A stretch of 47,490 nt of DNA from Cytophagaceae bacterium (GTDB lineage Bacteria; Bacteroidota; Bacteroidia; Cytophagales; Spirosomataceae). The stretch spans positions 1-47,490 of the forward strand of contig JAIYBU010000155.1 of assembly GCA_027488335.1 (NCBI GenBank), given 5' to 3'. Position 1 is the stretch's first letter. Every line of letters starts with the position of its first letter. Both the position numbers and the translations under genes were made by a program. Positions 1-9,105 of this stretch are shown here, piece after piece. The notes below the pieces were generated by a model. The model was not told the origin of the DNA. It worked only from the letters and a program-made list of their open reading frames with translations, and did no database searches.

Positions 1-17
1 CAAGGCTCGAAGCCTTG
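1..17. terminator. Partial hairpin repeat at the window edge
   Basis: The first bases form a 7-bp stem (caaggct / agccttg, loop cga) followed by ccgatgtt. The same stem, extended on both sides, is the complete terminator hairpin at 34043-34075. The left arm is cut by the window edge. It is probably the 3' end of a terminator or a member of a dispersed hairpin family. No T tract follows here, so a terminator role is uncertain. Confidence 0.45.
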
Positions 18-110
18 CCGATGTTGAAACAAATCAAAGTTATTTGTCAAATTTACACTTATTGTGTAAATTCGTATATTCTTAAGAAAATTCAACTAAT
101 TATACACAAA

Positions 111-3100
111 ATGAAAAAATCAGTCATTTTTTCAGTCTTTATGCTCCTTGTGGTTTTTGCCTGTAAGCAAACCCAAAAAACACTTTCTGACGAAAGTTAT
201 TCTAAACTGACCGACGACGAAAAACGCAAGGTAGAACACGCAATTGATGGTATTCAACTGGCCGACCCTGATTTGGAGGTGACGCTTTTTGCATCAGAGC
301 CAATGATGATGAACCCAACAAATATGGACATTGATGCCAAGGGGAGAGTCTGGATTTGTGAAGGGTATAATTACAGAAACAAACTAAATCCGAAGAATCC
401 GTACAATAAAAAGGGGGATAGAATCTTGATTATGGAAGATACCAATCAAGATGGGAAAGCCGATAAAAGTACCGTTTTCTATCAAGGAGAAGACATCAAT
501 TCAGCCCTCGGAATTTCGGTTTTAGGCAATAAAGTAATCGTTTCTTGTTCGCCGAATGTGTTTCTATTTACTGACGAAAACAACGATGGTAAAGCCGATA
601 AAAAAGAAGTTATTTTCACTGGTTTGAAGGGCGTTCAGCATGACCATGCCATTCATGCTTTTACGTTCGGACCTGATGGAAAACTCTATTTCAATGGGGG
701 TAATGAAGTACAAACCCTCAGCGATAAAAACGGCAAAGAACTAACTGATGATTTAGGCCGACCATTTTCTACGTACAAGCAAGGAAAAGTTTTTAGATGC
801 GATATTGATGGCTCAAACGTAGAGATTTTGGGGCATAATTTCCGTAATAATTATGAAGTAGCTCTTGATTCTTACGGCCGCATGTGGCAGTCAGATAATG
901 ATGATGATGGCAACAAAGGTGTGCGTATCAATTACGTAATGGACTATGGCAATTATGGCTACAAAGATGAAATGACAGGAGCAAGCTGGCAAGAACGTCG
1001 CACCAACTGGGAGCAAGAAATTCCACTACGTCACTGGCACTTAAACGACCCAGGTGTTGTGCCAAACTTACTTCAAACGGGTGCTGGCTCGCCAACGGGC
1101 ATGATTGTGTATGAAGGAAAACTTTTGCCAGAAAAATACCAAAACCAAGTTATTCACTGCGATGCTGGGCCAAGTATTGTGCGTTCGTACCCTGTCACTA
1201 AAAATGGTGCTGGTTTTACGGCAACTATCAATAATATTTTAGATGGTTCGAAGCGTGACCAATGGTTCCGCCCATCAGATGTCACAACCGCTCCCGATGG
1301 CTCAATTTTCGTAGCAGACTGGTACGACCCAGGTGTGGGTGGACATGCCATGGGCGATTCGCTTCGGGGGCGTATTTATAGAATTGCTCCAAAAGGCGAG
1401 GCTTATTCGGTACCAAAATTTGATTTTGAAACTGCCGAAGGTTGTATTGAAGCTCTCCAAAATGCCAATGTAGCCGTACGTTATTTGGCTTGGACAAAGC
1501 TTAACTCAATGCAAGAAAAAGCCGAAGAAGCACTTTTGAAATTATGGAAAGATGATGATTCAAGAATGCGTGCGAGAGCCTTGTGGCTGTTGGGTAAAAT
1601 TAACGGAAAAGGTACAAAATACCTACAAGAAGCCGCCAATGATGCTGACGAAGACATTCGTATTACAACCATTCGTTTATCTCGTGGACTAAGCACTGAT
1701 AATACTGCATTGCTTCAAAAACTTGCTACCGACCCATCTGCACAAGTGCGTCGTGAAGTTGCTTTAGCCATTCGTCATAAAAATTCCTCGGCCGCTGCTG
1801 ATATTTGGGCAACTTTGGCAAGTCAGTATGATGGCAAAGACAGATGGTACTTAGAAGCACTCGGTATTTCGGCTGATAATCAGTGGGACGCTTTTTTTGC
1901 GAGTTATTTAGCAAAAACGGGAGAAAAGTGGAGAAACGATGCCGCTGCTAAAGACTTAGTGTGGCGTAGTCGCTCAACAGATAATATTTTCCGTTTGGCC
2001 GAATTGGCAAAATCAAGCAAAGATAATTTGCGTTATTTCCGTGCTTTCGACTTCCAAAGTAACCCAGAGAAAACAAAGATTTTGCTCGGAATGCTTGATG
2101 GTGGAAATGCAACGAGCGATGTTATGACTTTGGTTTTCAAGCATTTAGATGTGGCAAGTGCTAAGCAAGATGTCATGTTTAAGAGCCTTTTACCAAAGGT
2201 GCTGAATGGCATAAAAAATCCGACCGATTATCTGGATTTAGTAAAACGCTACGAACTGAAAGACCAAGTTGGCCGCTTAACCGAAATGGCAATGAAAGAT
2301 TCGGTTTTGGGAGGAGAAGCAGCCAAAATTCAAATAAAAATGAATGGTTTGGGCGAGTTTCAAAAGCTAACTCAAGATAAAGATGAAGACATTGTGCGTA
2401 AAGCAATTGGTGTTTACGGTAGCGTTGACGAAAAACCTGTAACCGATTATTTAGTAACGTTATTTAATAATAAAAACCTCAGCAAAGGCGTACGTAACCA
2501 AGCCATGTATGCCATGTACGGCTGGAATAGCGAAGAAATCTTGTGGAATTTAGTAAAAGCCAATAAGGTGTCGGAAGAAGTAATGCCGATTGCCAAGAAG
2601 ATTTTGTTGGGAACATGGCACAGCGATATTCGTACCGATGCTATGAAAATGTTTGGCACTGAAATGGACAAAGAACTGGGCGACATTAACGAACTTGCCA
2701 AAGGTGTAGGCAATGTAGCGAGTGGACAAAAAGTGTTTAAGATGTATTGTACGGCTTGTCATCAGGTGAAAGGTGAGGGCGTTAATTTTGGTCCTGCATT
2801 GACCGAAATCGGCAGTAAATTGTCTAAAACGGCTCTTTATTCGGCTATTATCAATCCAAGTCAAGGTATTAGTTTTGGTTATGAAGGTTATAAACTCAAG
2901 CTCAAAGATGGCACAGAAGTAGAAGGAATGATTTTGAGTAAAACCGAAAATGATGTAAACGTCAAACAAATAGGTAGCACAAACCCAACTGCTTTCAAGC
3001 GTGCAGATATTGTTTCGATGGAAGAAAACGAAGAGTCATTAATGCCGAAATTCCCACTACAAAAGCAAGAAGTGGTTGATTTAGTGGAGTATTTGCGTAC

Positions 3101-3116
3101 GTTGAAGAAGCAGTAA
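111..3116 (+). CDS. Lipoprotein membrane-bound dehydrogenase with HEAT repeats and C-terminal cytochrome c
   Basis: Predicted 1001-residue lipoprotein. The start at 111 is chosen because it gives a classical lipoprotein signal with lipobox VVFAC (Cys18); upstream in-frame codons back to 15 add a tail that does not fit a signal peptide. Residues about 45-450 resemble the PQQ/NHL-type beta-propeller of the PVC/Bacteroidota membrane-bound dehydrogenase family. Residues about 470-850 are alpha-helical HEAT-like repeats. The C-terminal ~140 residues are a cytochrome c domain with CTACH (Cys880, Cys883, His884) and a possible axial Met978 in SLMPKFP. Proteins of this build are thought to oxidise sugars or other organic substrates in the periplasm and pass electrons to a haem; the substrate cannot be read from sequence. 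It stands alone, closed by the hairpin at 3139-3172. Confidence 0.88.
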   Translation: MKKSVIFSVFMLLVVFACKQTQKTLSDESYSKLTDDEKRKVEHAIDGIQLADPDLEVTLFASEPMMMNPTNMDIDAKGRVWICEGYNYRNKLNPKNPYNKKGDRILIMEDTNQDGKADKSTVFYQGEDINSALGISVLGNKVIVSCSPNVFLFTDENNDGKADKKEVIFTGLKGVQHDHAIHAFTFGPDGKLYFNGGNEVQTLSDKNGKELTDDLGRPFSTYKQGKVFRCDIDGSNVEILGHNFRNNYEVALDSYGRMWQSDNDDDGNKGVRINYVMDYGNYGYKDEMTGASWQERRTNWEQEIPLRHWHLNDPGVVPNLLQTGAGSPTGMIVYEGKLLPEKYQNQVIHCDAGPSIVRSYPVTKNGAGFTATINNILDGSKRDQWFRPSDVTTAPDGSIFVADWYDPGVGGHAMGDSLRGRIYRIAPKGEAYSVPKFDFETAEGCIEALQNANVAVRYLAWTKLNSMQEKAEEALLKLWKDDDSRMRARALWLLGKINGKGTKYLQEAANDADEDIRITTIRLSRGLSTDNTALLQKLATDPSAQVRREVALAIRHKNSSAAADIWATLASQYDGKDRWYLEALGISADNQWDAFFASYLAKTGEKWRNDAAAKDLVWRSRSTDNIFRLAELAKSSKDNLRYFRAFDFQSNPEKTKILLGMLDGGNATSDVMTLVFKHLDVASAKQDVMFKSLLPKVLNGIKNPTDYLDLVKRYELKDQVGRLTEMAMKDSVLGGEAAKIQIKMNGLGEFQKLTQDKDEDIVRKAIGVYGSVDEKPVTDYLVTLFNNKNLSKGVRNQAMYAMYGWNSEEILWNLVKANKVSEEVMPIAKKILLGTWHSDIRTDAMKMFGTEMDKELGDINELAKGVGNVASGQKVFKMYCTACHQVKGEGVNFGPALTEIGSKLSKTALYSAIINPSQGISFGYEGYKLKLKDGTEVEGMILSKTENDVNVKQIGSTNPTAFKRADIVSMEENEESLMPKFPLQKQEVVDLVEYLRTLKKQ

Positions 3117-3138
3117 AAACAGCATTGTTTTCATAGAT

Positions 3139-3180
3139 AAACAGGAGCATAGCAATCGTTATGTTCCTGTTTTGTTTTTG
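3139..3180 (+). terminator. Rho-independent terminator after the dehydrogenase gene
   Basis: Imperfect inverted repeat aaacaggagcata (3139-3151) and tatgttcctgttt (3160-3172) with one mismatch, followed by tgtttttg. It lies 22 bp after the stop codon at 3116. Confidence 0.75.
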
Positions 3181-3182
3181 AG

Positions 3183-3190
3183 TAGTTTTG
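3183..3190 (+). promoter_or_regulatory. TAnnTTTG promoter element for the GH43 gene
   Basis: TAGTTTTG matches the Bacteroidota -7 consensus TAnnTTTG. It lies 30 bp before the ATG at 3221 and overlaps a TTG that could otherwise be read as an earlier start, so it argues for 3221. No clear -33 TTG box is seen at the expected distance because the region is part of the preceding terminator. Confidence 0.5.
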
Positions 3191-3220
3191 CAAAATCCAT
3201 TCTATCAAACAAAACACCCT

Positions 3221-4261
3221 ATGAAAAAAAATGCACTGAGCGTATGCCTTGCCTTGATGTTTATCAATGCTCTATTTGCTCAAAACTCCGCTACTTTTAC
3301 TAATCCATTATTACCGTCAGGAGCTGACCCGTATAGTTTTTACAAAGACGGATATTATTATTATACGCACACACAACAAAACAAGCTAACGATTTGGAAA
3401 ACCAAAAATTTGGCAGATTTGAAAAATGCCGAGTCGAAGACAATCTGGACACCGCCTGCTGGCACGATGTATTCAAAGGAATTATGGGCTCCCGAAATCC
3501 ATTTCATTAAGGGTAAATGGTATATGTATTTTGCGGGTGATGATGGAGATAATAATCATCACCGAATATATGTACTCGAAAACCCGTCGCTTGACCCCAT
3601 GAAAGGCGATTGGACATTTAAAGGAAAAGTTGCTGACGAATCGACCGATAAATGGGCAATTGATGGTGATGTTTTTGAACATCGTGGTCAATTATACATG
3701 ATTTGGTCGGGTTGGGAAGGAGATAAAAACGGCCAACAAAATATTTATATTGCCAAAATGAAAAACCCATGGACGATTACGGGTGGACGCTCGAAAATAT
3801 CTGGCTCAGATTTTGATTGGGAAAAGCACGGCGATTTAAACGAACCAACTCTTAAACACGTAAACGTAAACGAAGGCCCACAAATATTGAAACACGGCAA
3901 AAAACTTTTCATTATTTACTCAGCAAGTGGCTGCTGGACAGATTTTTATGCTCTCGGAATGCTCACAGCCGATGCCAGTGCCGATTTGTTGAATCCAAAT
4001 AGTTGGAAAAAATCGCCCGAACCATTGTTCAAACAATCGCCTGAAAATAAAGTTTTTGCACCAGGGCATAATTCATTCTTCAAATCGCCCGATGGCAAAG
4101 AAGATTGGATTTTGTATCATGCCAATTCTGAACCCAATCAAGGTTGTGGGAAATTCCGCTCACCACGCATGCAAAAGTTTACGTGGAATGCTGACGGAAC
4201 ACCGAATTTTGGCGTTCCTGTGAAAGAAAATGAAGTATTGGCTGTTCCTTCGGGGAAATAA
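3221..4261 (+). CDS. Secreted glycoside hydrolase family 43 (probable alpha-L-arabinofuranosidase)
   Basis: Predicted 346-residue secreted enzyme with a signal peptide ending INALFA-Q (cleavage near residue 20). The rest is one five-bladed GH43 propeller without accessory domain. The three expected acidic residues are visible: Asp36 in GADPY (general base), Asp148 in AIDGD (pKa modulator) and Glu218 in NEGP (general acid). The motifs SKELWAPEIH, YMIWSGWEG and SPRMQKF are typical of GH43 enzymes acting on arabinan or arabinose side chains; the exact linkage is inference. The DUF1697 gene follows after 17 bp, probably on the same transcript. The ATG at 3221 is preferred over TTG 3188 because it starts the signal peptide. 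Confidence 0.87.
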   Translation: MKKNALSVCLALMFINALFAQNSATFTNPLLPSGADPYSFYKDGYYYYTHTQQNKLTIWKTKNLADLKNAESKTIWTPPAGTMYSKELWAPEIHFIKGKWYMYFAGDDGDNNHHRIYVLENPSLDPMKGDWTFKGKVADESTDKWAIDGDVFEHRGQLYMIWSGWEGDKNGQQNIYIAKMKNPWTITGGRSKISGSDFDWEKHGDLNEPTLKHVNVNEGPQILKHGKKLFIIYSASGCWTDFYALGMLTADASADLLNPNSWKKSPEPLFKQSPENKVFAPGHNSFFKSPDGKEDWILYHANSEPNQGCGKFRSPRMQKFTWNADGTPNFGVPVKENEVLAVPSGK

Positions 4262-4278
4262 TTTCAAACCAGTAAATC

Positions 4279-4791
4279 ATGAAAAAATACATTGCTTTTT
4301 TGAGAGGAATAAACGTCGGGAATATCCGAATCAAAATGCCTGATTTGGAAAATGCCTTTCACCGTCTGGGCTTTCAAAAGGCCGAAACTTTTCTACAAAC
4401 AGGAAATGTAGTTTTTGAATCGGAGAAAGATATTTCAGAAATTAAAGCAATTCTTGAAAAAGGACTTACAGAGATGTTTCATTATCAGGCATATGTGTTG
4501 CTTTATGACTTTGATGTTTTGGCAGAAATTGTGGCAAACTATCCATTCGAGCAGGATGAGGCCAATCACGCTTACATAATTTTTGTGGAAAGCGAACCTG
4601 TTTTTGAAGAATTAGCAGCCATTTCAGAAAATTTAGAAGAAGAAATAAACAAAGGAAATATAGTGCTTTATTGGAAAGTGCCGAAAGGAAAAAGTTTGGA
4701 TACTCCTTTTGCTAAAATTACGGCTAAATCAAAATACAAAAGCACCACTACCATTCGGAATATTAATACACTCGAAAAAATGCTTGAATGA
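4279..4791 (+). CDS. DUF1697 family protein
   Basis: 170-residue cytoplasmic protein starting MKKYIAFLRGINVG, the hallmark N-terminus of the DUF1697 family, with the conserved FLQTGNVVFES segment near residues 39-50 and a C-terminal TIRNINTLEKM motif. Length is normal for the family. Function is not established for this family. It lies 17 bp downstream of the GH43 gene and is likely co-transcribed, although no functional link is evident. Confidence 0.88.
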   Translation: MKKYIAFLRGINVGNIRIKMPDLENAFHRLGFQKAETFLQTGNVVFESEKDISEIKAILEKGLTEMFHYQAYVLLYDFDVLAEIVANYPFEQDEANHAYIIFVESEPVFEELAAISENLEEEINKGNIVLYWKVPKGKSLDTPFAKITAKSKYKSTTTIRNINTLEKMLE

Positions 4792-4888
4792 GTAGAGCAA
4801 TTTTCTAAATTGCGAGAATTGTTTTATATCACACAACCGATATGTAGCAAATTCATAAAATTGATTAAAAATTTATCCTTAAAATCAG

Positions 4889-4896
4889 TAACTTTG
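4889..4896 (+). promoter_or_regulatory. TAnnTTTG promoter element for ffh
   Basis: TAACTTTG matches the Bacteroidota -7 element and lies 63 bp before the ffh ATG at 4960, in the 168-bp gap after the DUF1697 gene. A TTG lies at 4861-4863, somewhat further upstream than usual. A near-match, TACTTTG, sits at 4914-4920. Confidence 0.5.
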
Positions 4897-4959
4897 CGAA
4901 TAAATTCTATTTGTACTTTGCTTCGTACTATTAAAGTAAGGAAATCAAAAATTTAAAAA

Positions 4960-6276
4960 ATGTTTGAAAATTTAAGTGATAAGCTAAATAAGGCCATCAA
5001 AACCCTCAAGGGGCAAGGCCGAATTACCGATATTAACGTAGCATCGACCGTCAAAGAAGTGAGACGTGCTTTGATGGATGCCGACGTAAACTATAAAGTT
5101 GCCAAAGACGTAACCGACCGTGTACGTGAAAAAGCCATCGACCGCAAAGTGATGATTGCGGTTGAACCTGGGCAATTATTCGTAAAAATCGTACAAGAAG
5201 AATTGATGGATTTGATGGGCGGACAAGCCCAGAGTGTCAATCTAAAAGGCTCGCCAGCCGTGGTTTTGATTGCTGGTTTGCAAGGTTCGGGTAAAACTAC
5301 TTTTTCAGGTAAATTTGCTTCTTACATCAAAAAACAAGGCCGCCAAGTATTGTTAGTTGCCTGCGATGTGTACCGCCCTGCGGCCATCACGCAATTGCAA
5401 GTATTGGGTGAGCAAATTGGCGTAGAAGTTTTTGCCGAGCCAGAAAACAAAGATGCCGTAAGTATCGCTAAAAATGCACTCGCTTACGCCAAATCTCACG
5501 GAAAAAGCGTAGTAATCGTCGATACAGCGGGGCGTTTAGCTGTTGATGAGGTGATGATGAAAGAGGTGGAAGAAATCAAGAAAGCCATCACACCGAGCGA
5601 AATTTTATTTGTGGTTGACTCCATGACGGGTCAAGATGCTGTAAATACTGCCAAGACCTTCAACGAAAGACTTGATTTTGATGGCGTAGTGTTAACCAAA
5701 CTCGATGGTGATTCTCGTGGTGGTGCAGCTCTTTCAATCAAAGCTGTTGTAAACAAGCCAATCAAGTTTATTTCGACGGGTGAAAAAATGGATGCTCTTG
5801 ATATTTTCTACCCTGACCGTATGGCGAGTAGAATTTTGGGCATGGGTGACGTGATTTCCCTCGTAGAAAGAGCTCAACAAGCGTTCGATGAAGATGAATC
5901 TCGCCGTTTAAACAAAAAAATGCGTGAGAATAAGTTTGATTTGACCGACTTTTTGACCCAATTGGAGCAAATCAAGAAAATGGGTAATATCAAAGATTTG
6001 ATGGGCATGATTCCAGGGGTTGGCTCACAAATTAAAGACATTGACATTAGCAACGATTCATTTAAGCCAATTGAGGCCATTATTAAATCAATGACTCCGA
6101 AAGAGCGTGAAAAACCTGATATTATTGATGGTAGCCGTAAGAAAAGAATTGCCGCAGGTAGCGGAACCGATATTGTGCAAGTAAATAATCTTTTGAAGCA
6201 ATTCGACCAAATGAGAAGCATGATGAAAAAAGTAAATCAGATGCAATCATCGGGCAAAATGAAGGCTTTTAAATAA
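4960..6276 (+). CDS. ffh: Signal recognition particle protein Ffh
   Basis: 438-residue SRP54-type GTPase that binds signal sequences and 4.5S RNA and delivers ribosomes to FtsY at the membrane. The N domain (about 1-90) begins MFENLSDKLNKAIKTLKGQG. The G domain has GLQGSGKTT (about residues 106-114), DTAGR (188-192), TKLDGDSRGG and the CDVYRPAA segment. The C-terminal M domain is Met-rich with the RNA-binding GSG region (IAAGSGTDIVQVN). Complete, with normal family length. It is monocistronic, between a TAnnTTTG element and a strong terminator. Confidence 0.98.
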   Translation: MFENLSDKLNKAIKTLKGQGRITDINVASTVKEVRRALMDADVNYKVAKDVTDRVREKAIDRKVMIAVEPGQLFVKIVQEELMDLMGGQAQSVNLKGSPAVVLIAGLQGSGKTTFSGKFASYIKKQGRQVLLVACDVYRPAAITQLQVLGEQIGVEVFAEPENKDAVSIAKNALAYAKSHGKSVVIVDTAGRLAVDEVMMKEVEEIKKAITPSEILFVVDSMTGQDAVNTAKTFNERLDFDGVVLTKLDGDSRGGAALSIKAVVNKPIKFISTGEKMDALDIFYPDRMASRILGMGDVISLVERAQQAFDEDESRRLNKKMRENKFDLTDFLTQLEQIKKMGNIKDLMGMIPGVGSQIKDIDISNDSFKPIEAIIKSMTPKEREKPDIIDGSRKKRIAAGSGTDIVQVNNLLKQFDQMRSMMKKVNQMQSSGKMKAFK

Positions 6277-6295
6277 GAGTTTACTGCTAAAAATG

Positions 6296-6335
6296 AAAAG
6301 GTCAATGAGCGTTTCGCTTATTGACCTTTTTTTGT
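6296..6335 (+). terminator. ffh terminator
   Basis: Sixteen-base arms 6296-6311 and 6315-6330 (core ggtcaatgagcg / cgcttattgacc) with a TTT loop, one G-T wobble and a T tract beginning inside the right arm. It lies 20 bp after the ffh stop. A strong intrinsic terminator by structure. Confidence 0.88.
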
Positions 6336-6386
6336 TTTAAAGAAAGCTTTGGTTAATATTGTACTTGATTTAAACATAATTATACT

Positions 6387-7580
6387 TTGAAATACCTATT
6401 ATTAATTATTGCGATGATGGCACGCCTTAACGCATTTTCTCAGAAAAACATGACTACTGCCACCGAATTTCGTCATCATATTCATGCAAATCCCGAACTT
6501 TCAACGTTTGAAAAAAAAACCAGTTCGTATGTAATTTCGGAGTTGAAGAAGCTGGGTATCACGAAAATTCATCAAGGATTTTCGATGTATTCTGTCTTGG
6601 CTGAAGTCGATGGCATGGAAAGCGGACCAACGATTCTTTTTCGTTGCGAATTAGATGCGTTGCCGATTCAAGAAGACAATCGTTTTGCTCATCGTTCTAC
6701 TCAAACAGGGGTTTCACATAAGTGCGGACACGATGGGCACGCAGCCACAATGTTTCGTTTTGCTCAGAAATTAATGGAAAATCCTTTAAAAAGAGGTAAA
6801 ATTTTGTTGTTTTTCCAATCTGCCGAAGAAATTGGTGCAGGAGCAAAAGATGCCATCGAGTCGGGTATTTTTACGCAATTCAAGATAGATTATGCGTTTG
6901 CTTATCATAATTTTGCGGGCTTTCCGATAGGCACAATCATTGCAAAAAAAGGTCTTTTTACTCCTTGTGTAGAAAGTGGAGTTTTTGAATTAACTGGCAA
7001 AACAAGCCATGCCGCCGAGCCATCGAAAGGTATCAATCCTGCTTTGGCAATTGCCGAAATCGTGCCGTATTTCGATTCATTAAATAATTCCGATAAATCA
7101 AGTGCAGATTTTTTCGTAGCAACACCAATTCATATTGAAATGGGCGAAAAAGCCTATGGAACATCAGCAGGAAAGGCAACTATCGGATATACTTTCCGTA
7201 CGTGGGAAAATGAACGATTTGATGCCAAGAAGGAGCAAATTTTACAAAAAGTCGGTACTATTGCCAGCAAGTACAAACTTGAGCTTTCGACCCAATGGCT
7301 TGAAACATTTAATGCCAATAACAATAATATTACGGCCTATAATGTAATAAAAGCTGCGGCAAAAACTCAAAAGCTTGATATTCTCGACCTCGAAAAGCCA
7401 TTTGAGTTTGGTGAAGATTTTGGGCTTTTTACAAAAAAATACAAAGGGGCGATGTTTGGCATTGGTTCGGGTATTAATCAATCACCTCTGCACAGTTCAA
7501 CCTTCGATTTCCCTGATGAATTGCTCGAAATTGGTAGCAGTATGTTTTACCAAATAGCCACGCAGATTACCGAAAAATAA
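6387..7580 (+). CDS. Secreted M20 family amidohydrolase/peptidase
   Basis: Predicted 397-residue metal-dependent amidohydrolase of the M20D/hippuricase type. GHDGHAA (metal-binding His and Asp) and QSAEEIGAGA (catalytic and metal Glu) are present, followed by the lid domain with GKTSHAAEPSKGINP and a C-terminal conserved His (SPLHSSTFDFPD). The likely start is TTG at 6387, because MKYLLLIIAMMARLNAFSQ then makes a Sec signal peptide; the next ATG (6414) would remove the hydrophobic core. A promoter-like TATACTTTG overlaps this TTG, so the start is not certain. Probable substrates are N-acyl amino acids or peptides in the periplasm. It converges on the next gene with only 3 bp between the stops. 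Confidence 0.86.
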   Translation: MKYLLLIIAMMARLNAFSQKNMTTATEFRHHIHANPELSTFEKKTSSYVISELKKLGITKIHQGFSMYSVLAEVDGMESGPTILFRCELDALPIQEDNRFAHRSTQTGVSHKCGHDGHAATMFRFAQKLMENPLKRGKILLFFQSAEEIGAGAKDAIESGIFTQFKIDYAFAYHNFAGFPIGTIIAKKGLFTPCVESGVFELTGKTSHAAEPSKGINPALAIAEIVPYFDSLNNSDKSSADFFVATPIHIEMGEKAYGTSAGKATIGYTFRTWENERFDAKKEQILQKVGTIASKYKLELSTQWLETFNANNNNITAYNVIKAAAKTQKLDILDLEKPFEFGEDFGLFTKKYKGAMFGIGSGINQSPLHSSTFDFPDELLEIGSSMFYQIATQITEK

Positions 7581-7583
7581 CTT

Positions 7584-8492
7584 TTACTTTTTCGCATAAT
7601 AATACAAATAAGTTAGCTCGGTTGCCCCATCGGGTCTTTCGCTATTTGTAAAGTATCCTTTATTGTTTCTATCGAAGCAAAAACCCTCGCCCTGAGGCTC
7701 TTTTGTGTAAGGAAGTAATTTATCTCGATTACGTGAAAGTGTAGTGGCTATGCTTTCACCTGTCTTTCTGTACCAATAGTAAATCGCATCATAATTTTTG
7801 AGTACAATTTCTTTGCCATCGCTCGAAATCCCACCACTTGTAATGATTAGGAATGGAATTGCTTGTACGAATTTAGCTGTCTGCATTTCTGTTGTTGATT
7901 GCGGATAGGGCAATTGATAAATTCTGACATTAAATTCTCGTTTCGTAACGATGTAAATATCTTTTGTAGCAGGGTCAAGCAAAATACATTCGGCATCTCG
8001 GCTGCCATCGGGATACTGAAAAGAGATTCTATCAAAATTAGTAACTTTTTCAGCAAGCGATTGTGGTTCTAAAAAGCGATAAATGTAATATTGGTTGTTG
8101 TAGGCGGCATTGTTATCGCCAATTTCAGCTATGTAAATATAGTTTTTGCCGTTTTCGGGGCCAACGCCAATGCTGATGTCTTCCCAGTCACGGTTTGGAA
8201 AAGGCATCTGAATATTGCCTTTATATTCGCCCGAATGTGAAAACTGATGAAGTAAATTTGGGTTATCGCCGTCTTCTTGTACCCACACATTTCCAGGCAT
8301 ACTTCTACTATCAGCAACGCCCGATGCTTCGTTGGCGATATTGTTTGGCAATAGCGAACTTTTGGGCGTAGTTTCAAAATCAGGAATTGTTTCTGTAGGA
8401 GTTACAGGCTTTTTGCCGAACCAATCGCACGAACTAAGCGTACAAACGATGATTGAACAGAGAATGAATATCCGCATTGTGTGTTTGGCCAT
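7584..8492 (-). CDS. Beta-propeller-like lipoprotein, unknown function
   Basis: Predicted 302-residue lipoprotein; the lipobox TLSSC follows the hydrophobic stretch of MRIFILCSIIVCT. An ATG at 8477 five codons later is equally possible. The longer frame up to 8591 would overlap arfB by 47 bp and precede the signal, so it is rejected. The mature part has repeated strands with ASGVADSR, DWEDISIG, YIAEIGDN and QGEGFCFD, a pattern seen in secreted six-bladed propeller proteins of Bacteroidota. No catalytic motif is recognised. It lies directly downstream of arfB on the same strand and may be co-transcribed, but the pairing looks accidental. Confidence 0.75.
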   Translation of the reverse strand: MAKHTMRIFILCSIIVCTLSSCDWFGKKPVTPTETIPDFETTPKSSLLPNNIANEASGVADSRSMPGNVWVQEDGDNPNLLHQFSHSGEYKGNIQMPFPNRDWEDISIGVGPENGKNYIYIAEIGDNNAAYNNQYYIYRFLEPQSLAEKVTNFDRISFQYPDGSRDAECILLDPATKDIYIVTKREFNVRIYQLPYPQSTTEMQTAKFVQAIPFLIITSGGISSDGKEIVLKNYDAIYYWYRKTGESIATTLSRNRDKLLPYTKEPQGEGFCFDRNNKGYFTNSERPDGATELTYLYYYAKK

Positions 8493-8544
8493 TGAGGTTA
8501 TGCTCAAAAAGACAGTTTTGGGTCTGTAAAGGTTGTAATCAACA

Positions 8545-8961
8545 TCAAAATTCAATTTTCTGACTACGAAGAGATTTCTTTTCGCTATCAATTTTCTTAG
8601 TTTTTAGGCGTTTTTCCACAACTGCTTTAGGTGTTTTTGACGGAATCCGTTTTTTGTTTTCGTAGAAAGCTTTTTCCAAAATTTTATAGAACTTCTTAAT
8701 AACCAGCTCTTTATTTTGTAATTGACTACGTTTTTCTTGTGCCGTAATTGCTAAAACTGTTTCCTGCACTAACTGACTTTGGAGTTTCTCAAGAAGCCTT
8801 GCTTTTTGTTCATCAGTCAGTAGGGTAGAAGTGGCAATATTAAATCTCAGCTCTACTTTTGTTTCTACTTTATTTACATTCTGCCCACCAGGCCCACCAC
8901 TGCGAGAGGTCTGAAATTCAAGTTCAGGTAGAAAATCTATGGTTGTTATATCTATTTGCAT
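8545..8961 (-). CDS. arfB: Alternative ribosome-rescue factor / peptidyl-tRNA hydrolase ArfB
   Basis: 138-residue class I release-factor-like hydrolase that frees peptidyl-tRNA from ribosomes stalled without a stop codon. The catalytic GGQ (Gly25-Gly26-Gln27) sits in SRSGGPGGQNVNKVETKVEL. The C-terminal tail is strongly basic (KTPKAVVEKRLKTKKIDSEK), as needed for entering the empty mRNA channel. Length matches ArfB (YaeJ) and is too short for RF1/RF2. The 144-bp gap to dnaG holds no other gene. Confidence 0.93.
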   Translation of the reverse strand: MQIDITTIDFLPELEFQTSRSGGPGGQNVNKVETKVELRFNIATSTLLTDEQKARLLEKLQSQLVQETVLAITAQEKRSQLQNKELVIKKFYKILEKAFYENKKRIPSKTPKAVVEKRLKTKKIDSEKKSLRSQKIEF

Positions 8962-9105
8962 TATTATATCTTCAAAACATTATTAAGGCTAAACATCTAT
9001 TTTGACTAAAGTCAATTTGAACAGTAACTATCCTCATCCGTCTACTTTAGCTGGCGGCAATGAAAAATTCGGTGGAGTGTTGATGATTACTGACTGTGGA
9101 CTTTT

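Noticed and set aside
15-110. N-terminal extension of the dehydrogenase from ATG 15
   Set aside because: It would put 32 residues, overlapping the hairpin at the window edge, before a perfect lipoprotein signal that starts at 111.
2550-2969. 139-codon minus-strand frame
   Set aside because: Opposite the cytochrome c part of the dehydrogenase; no start context and no family resemblance.
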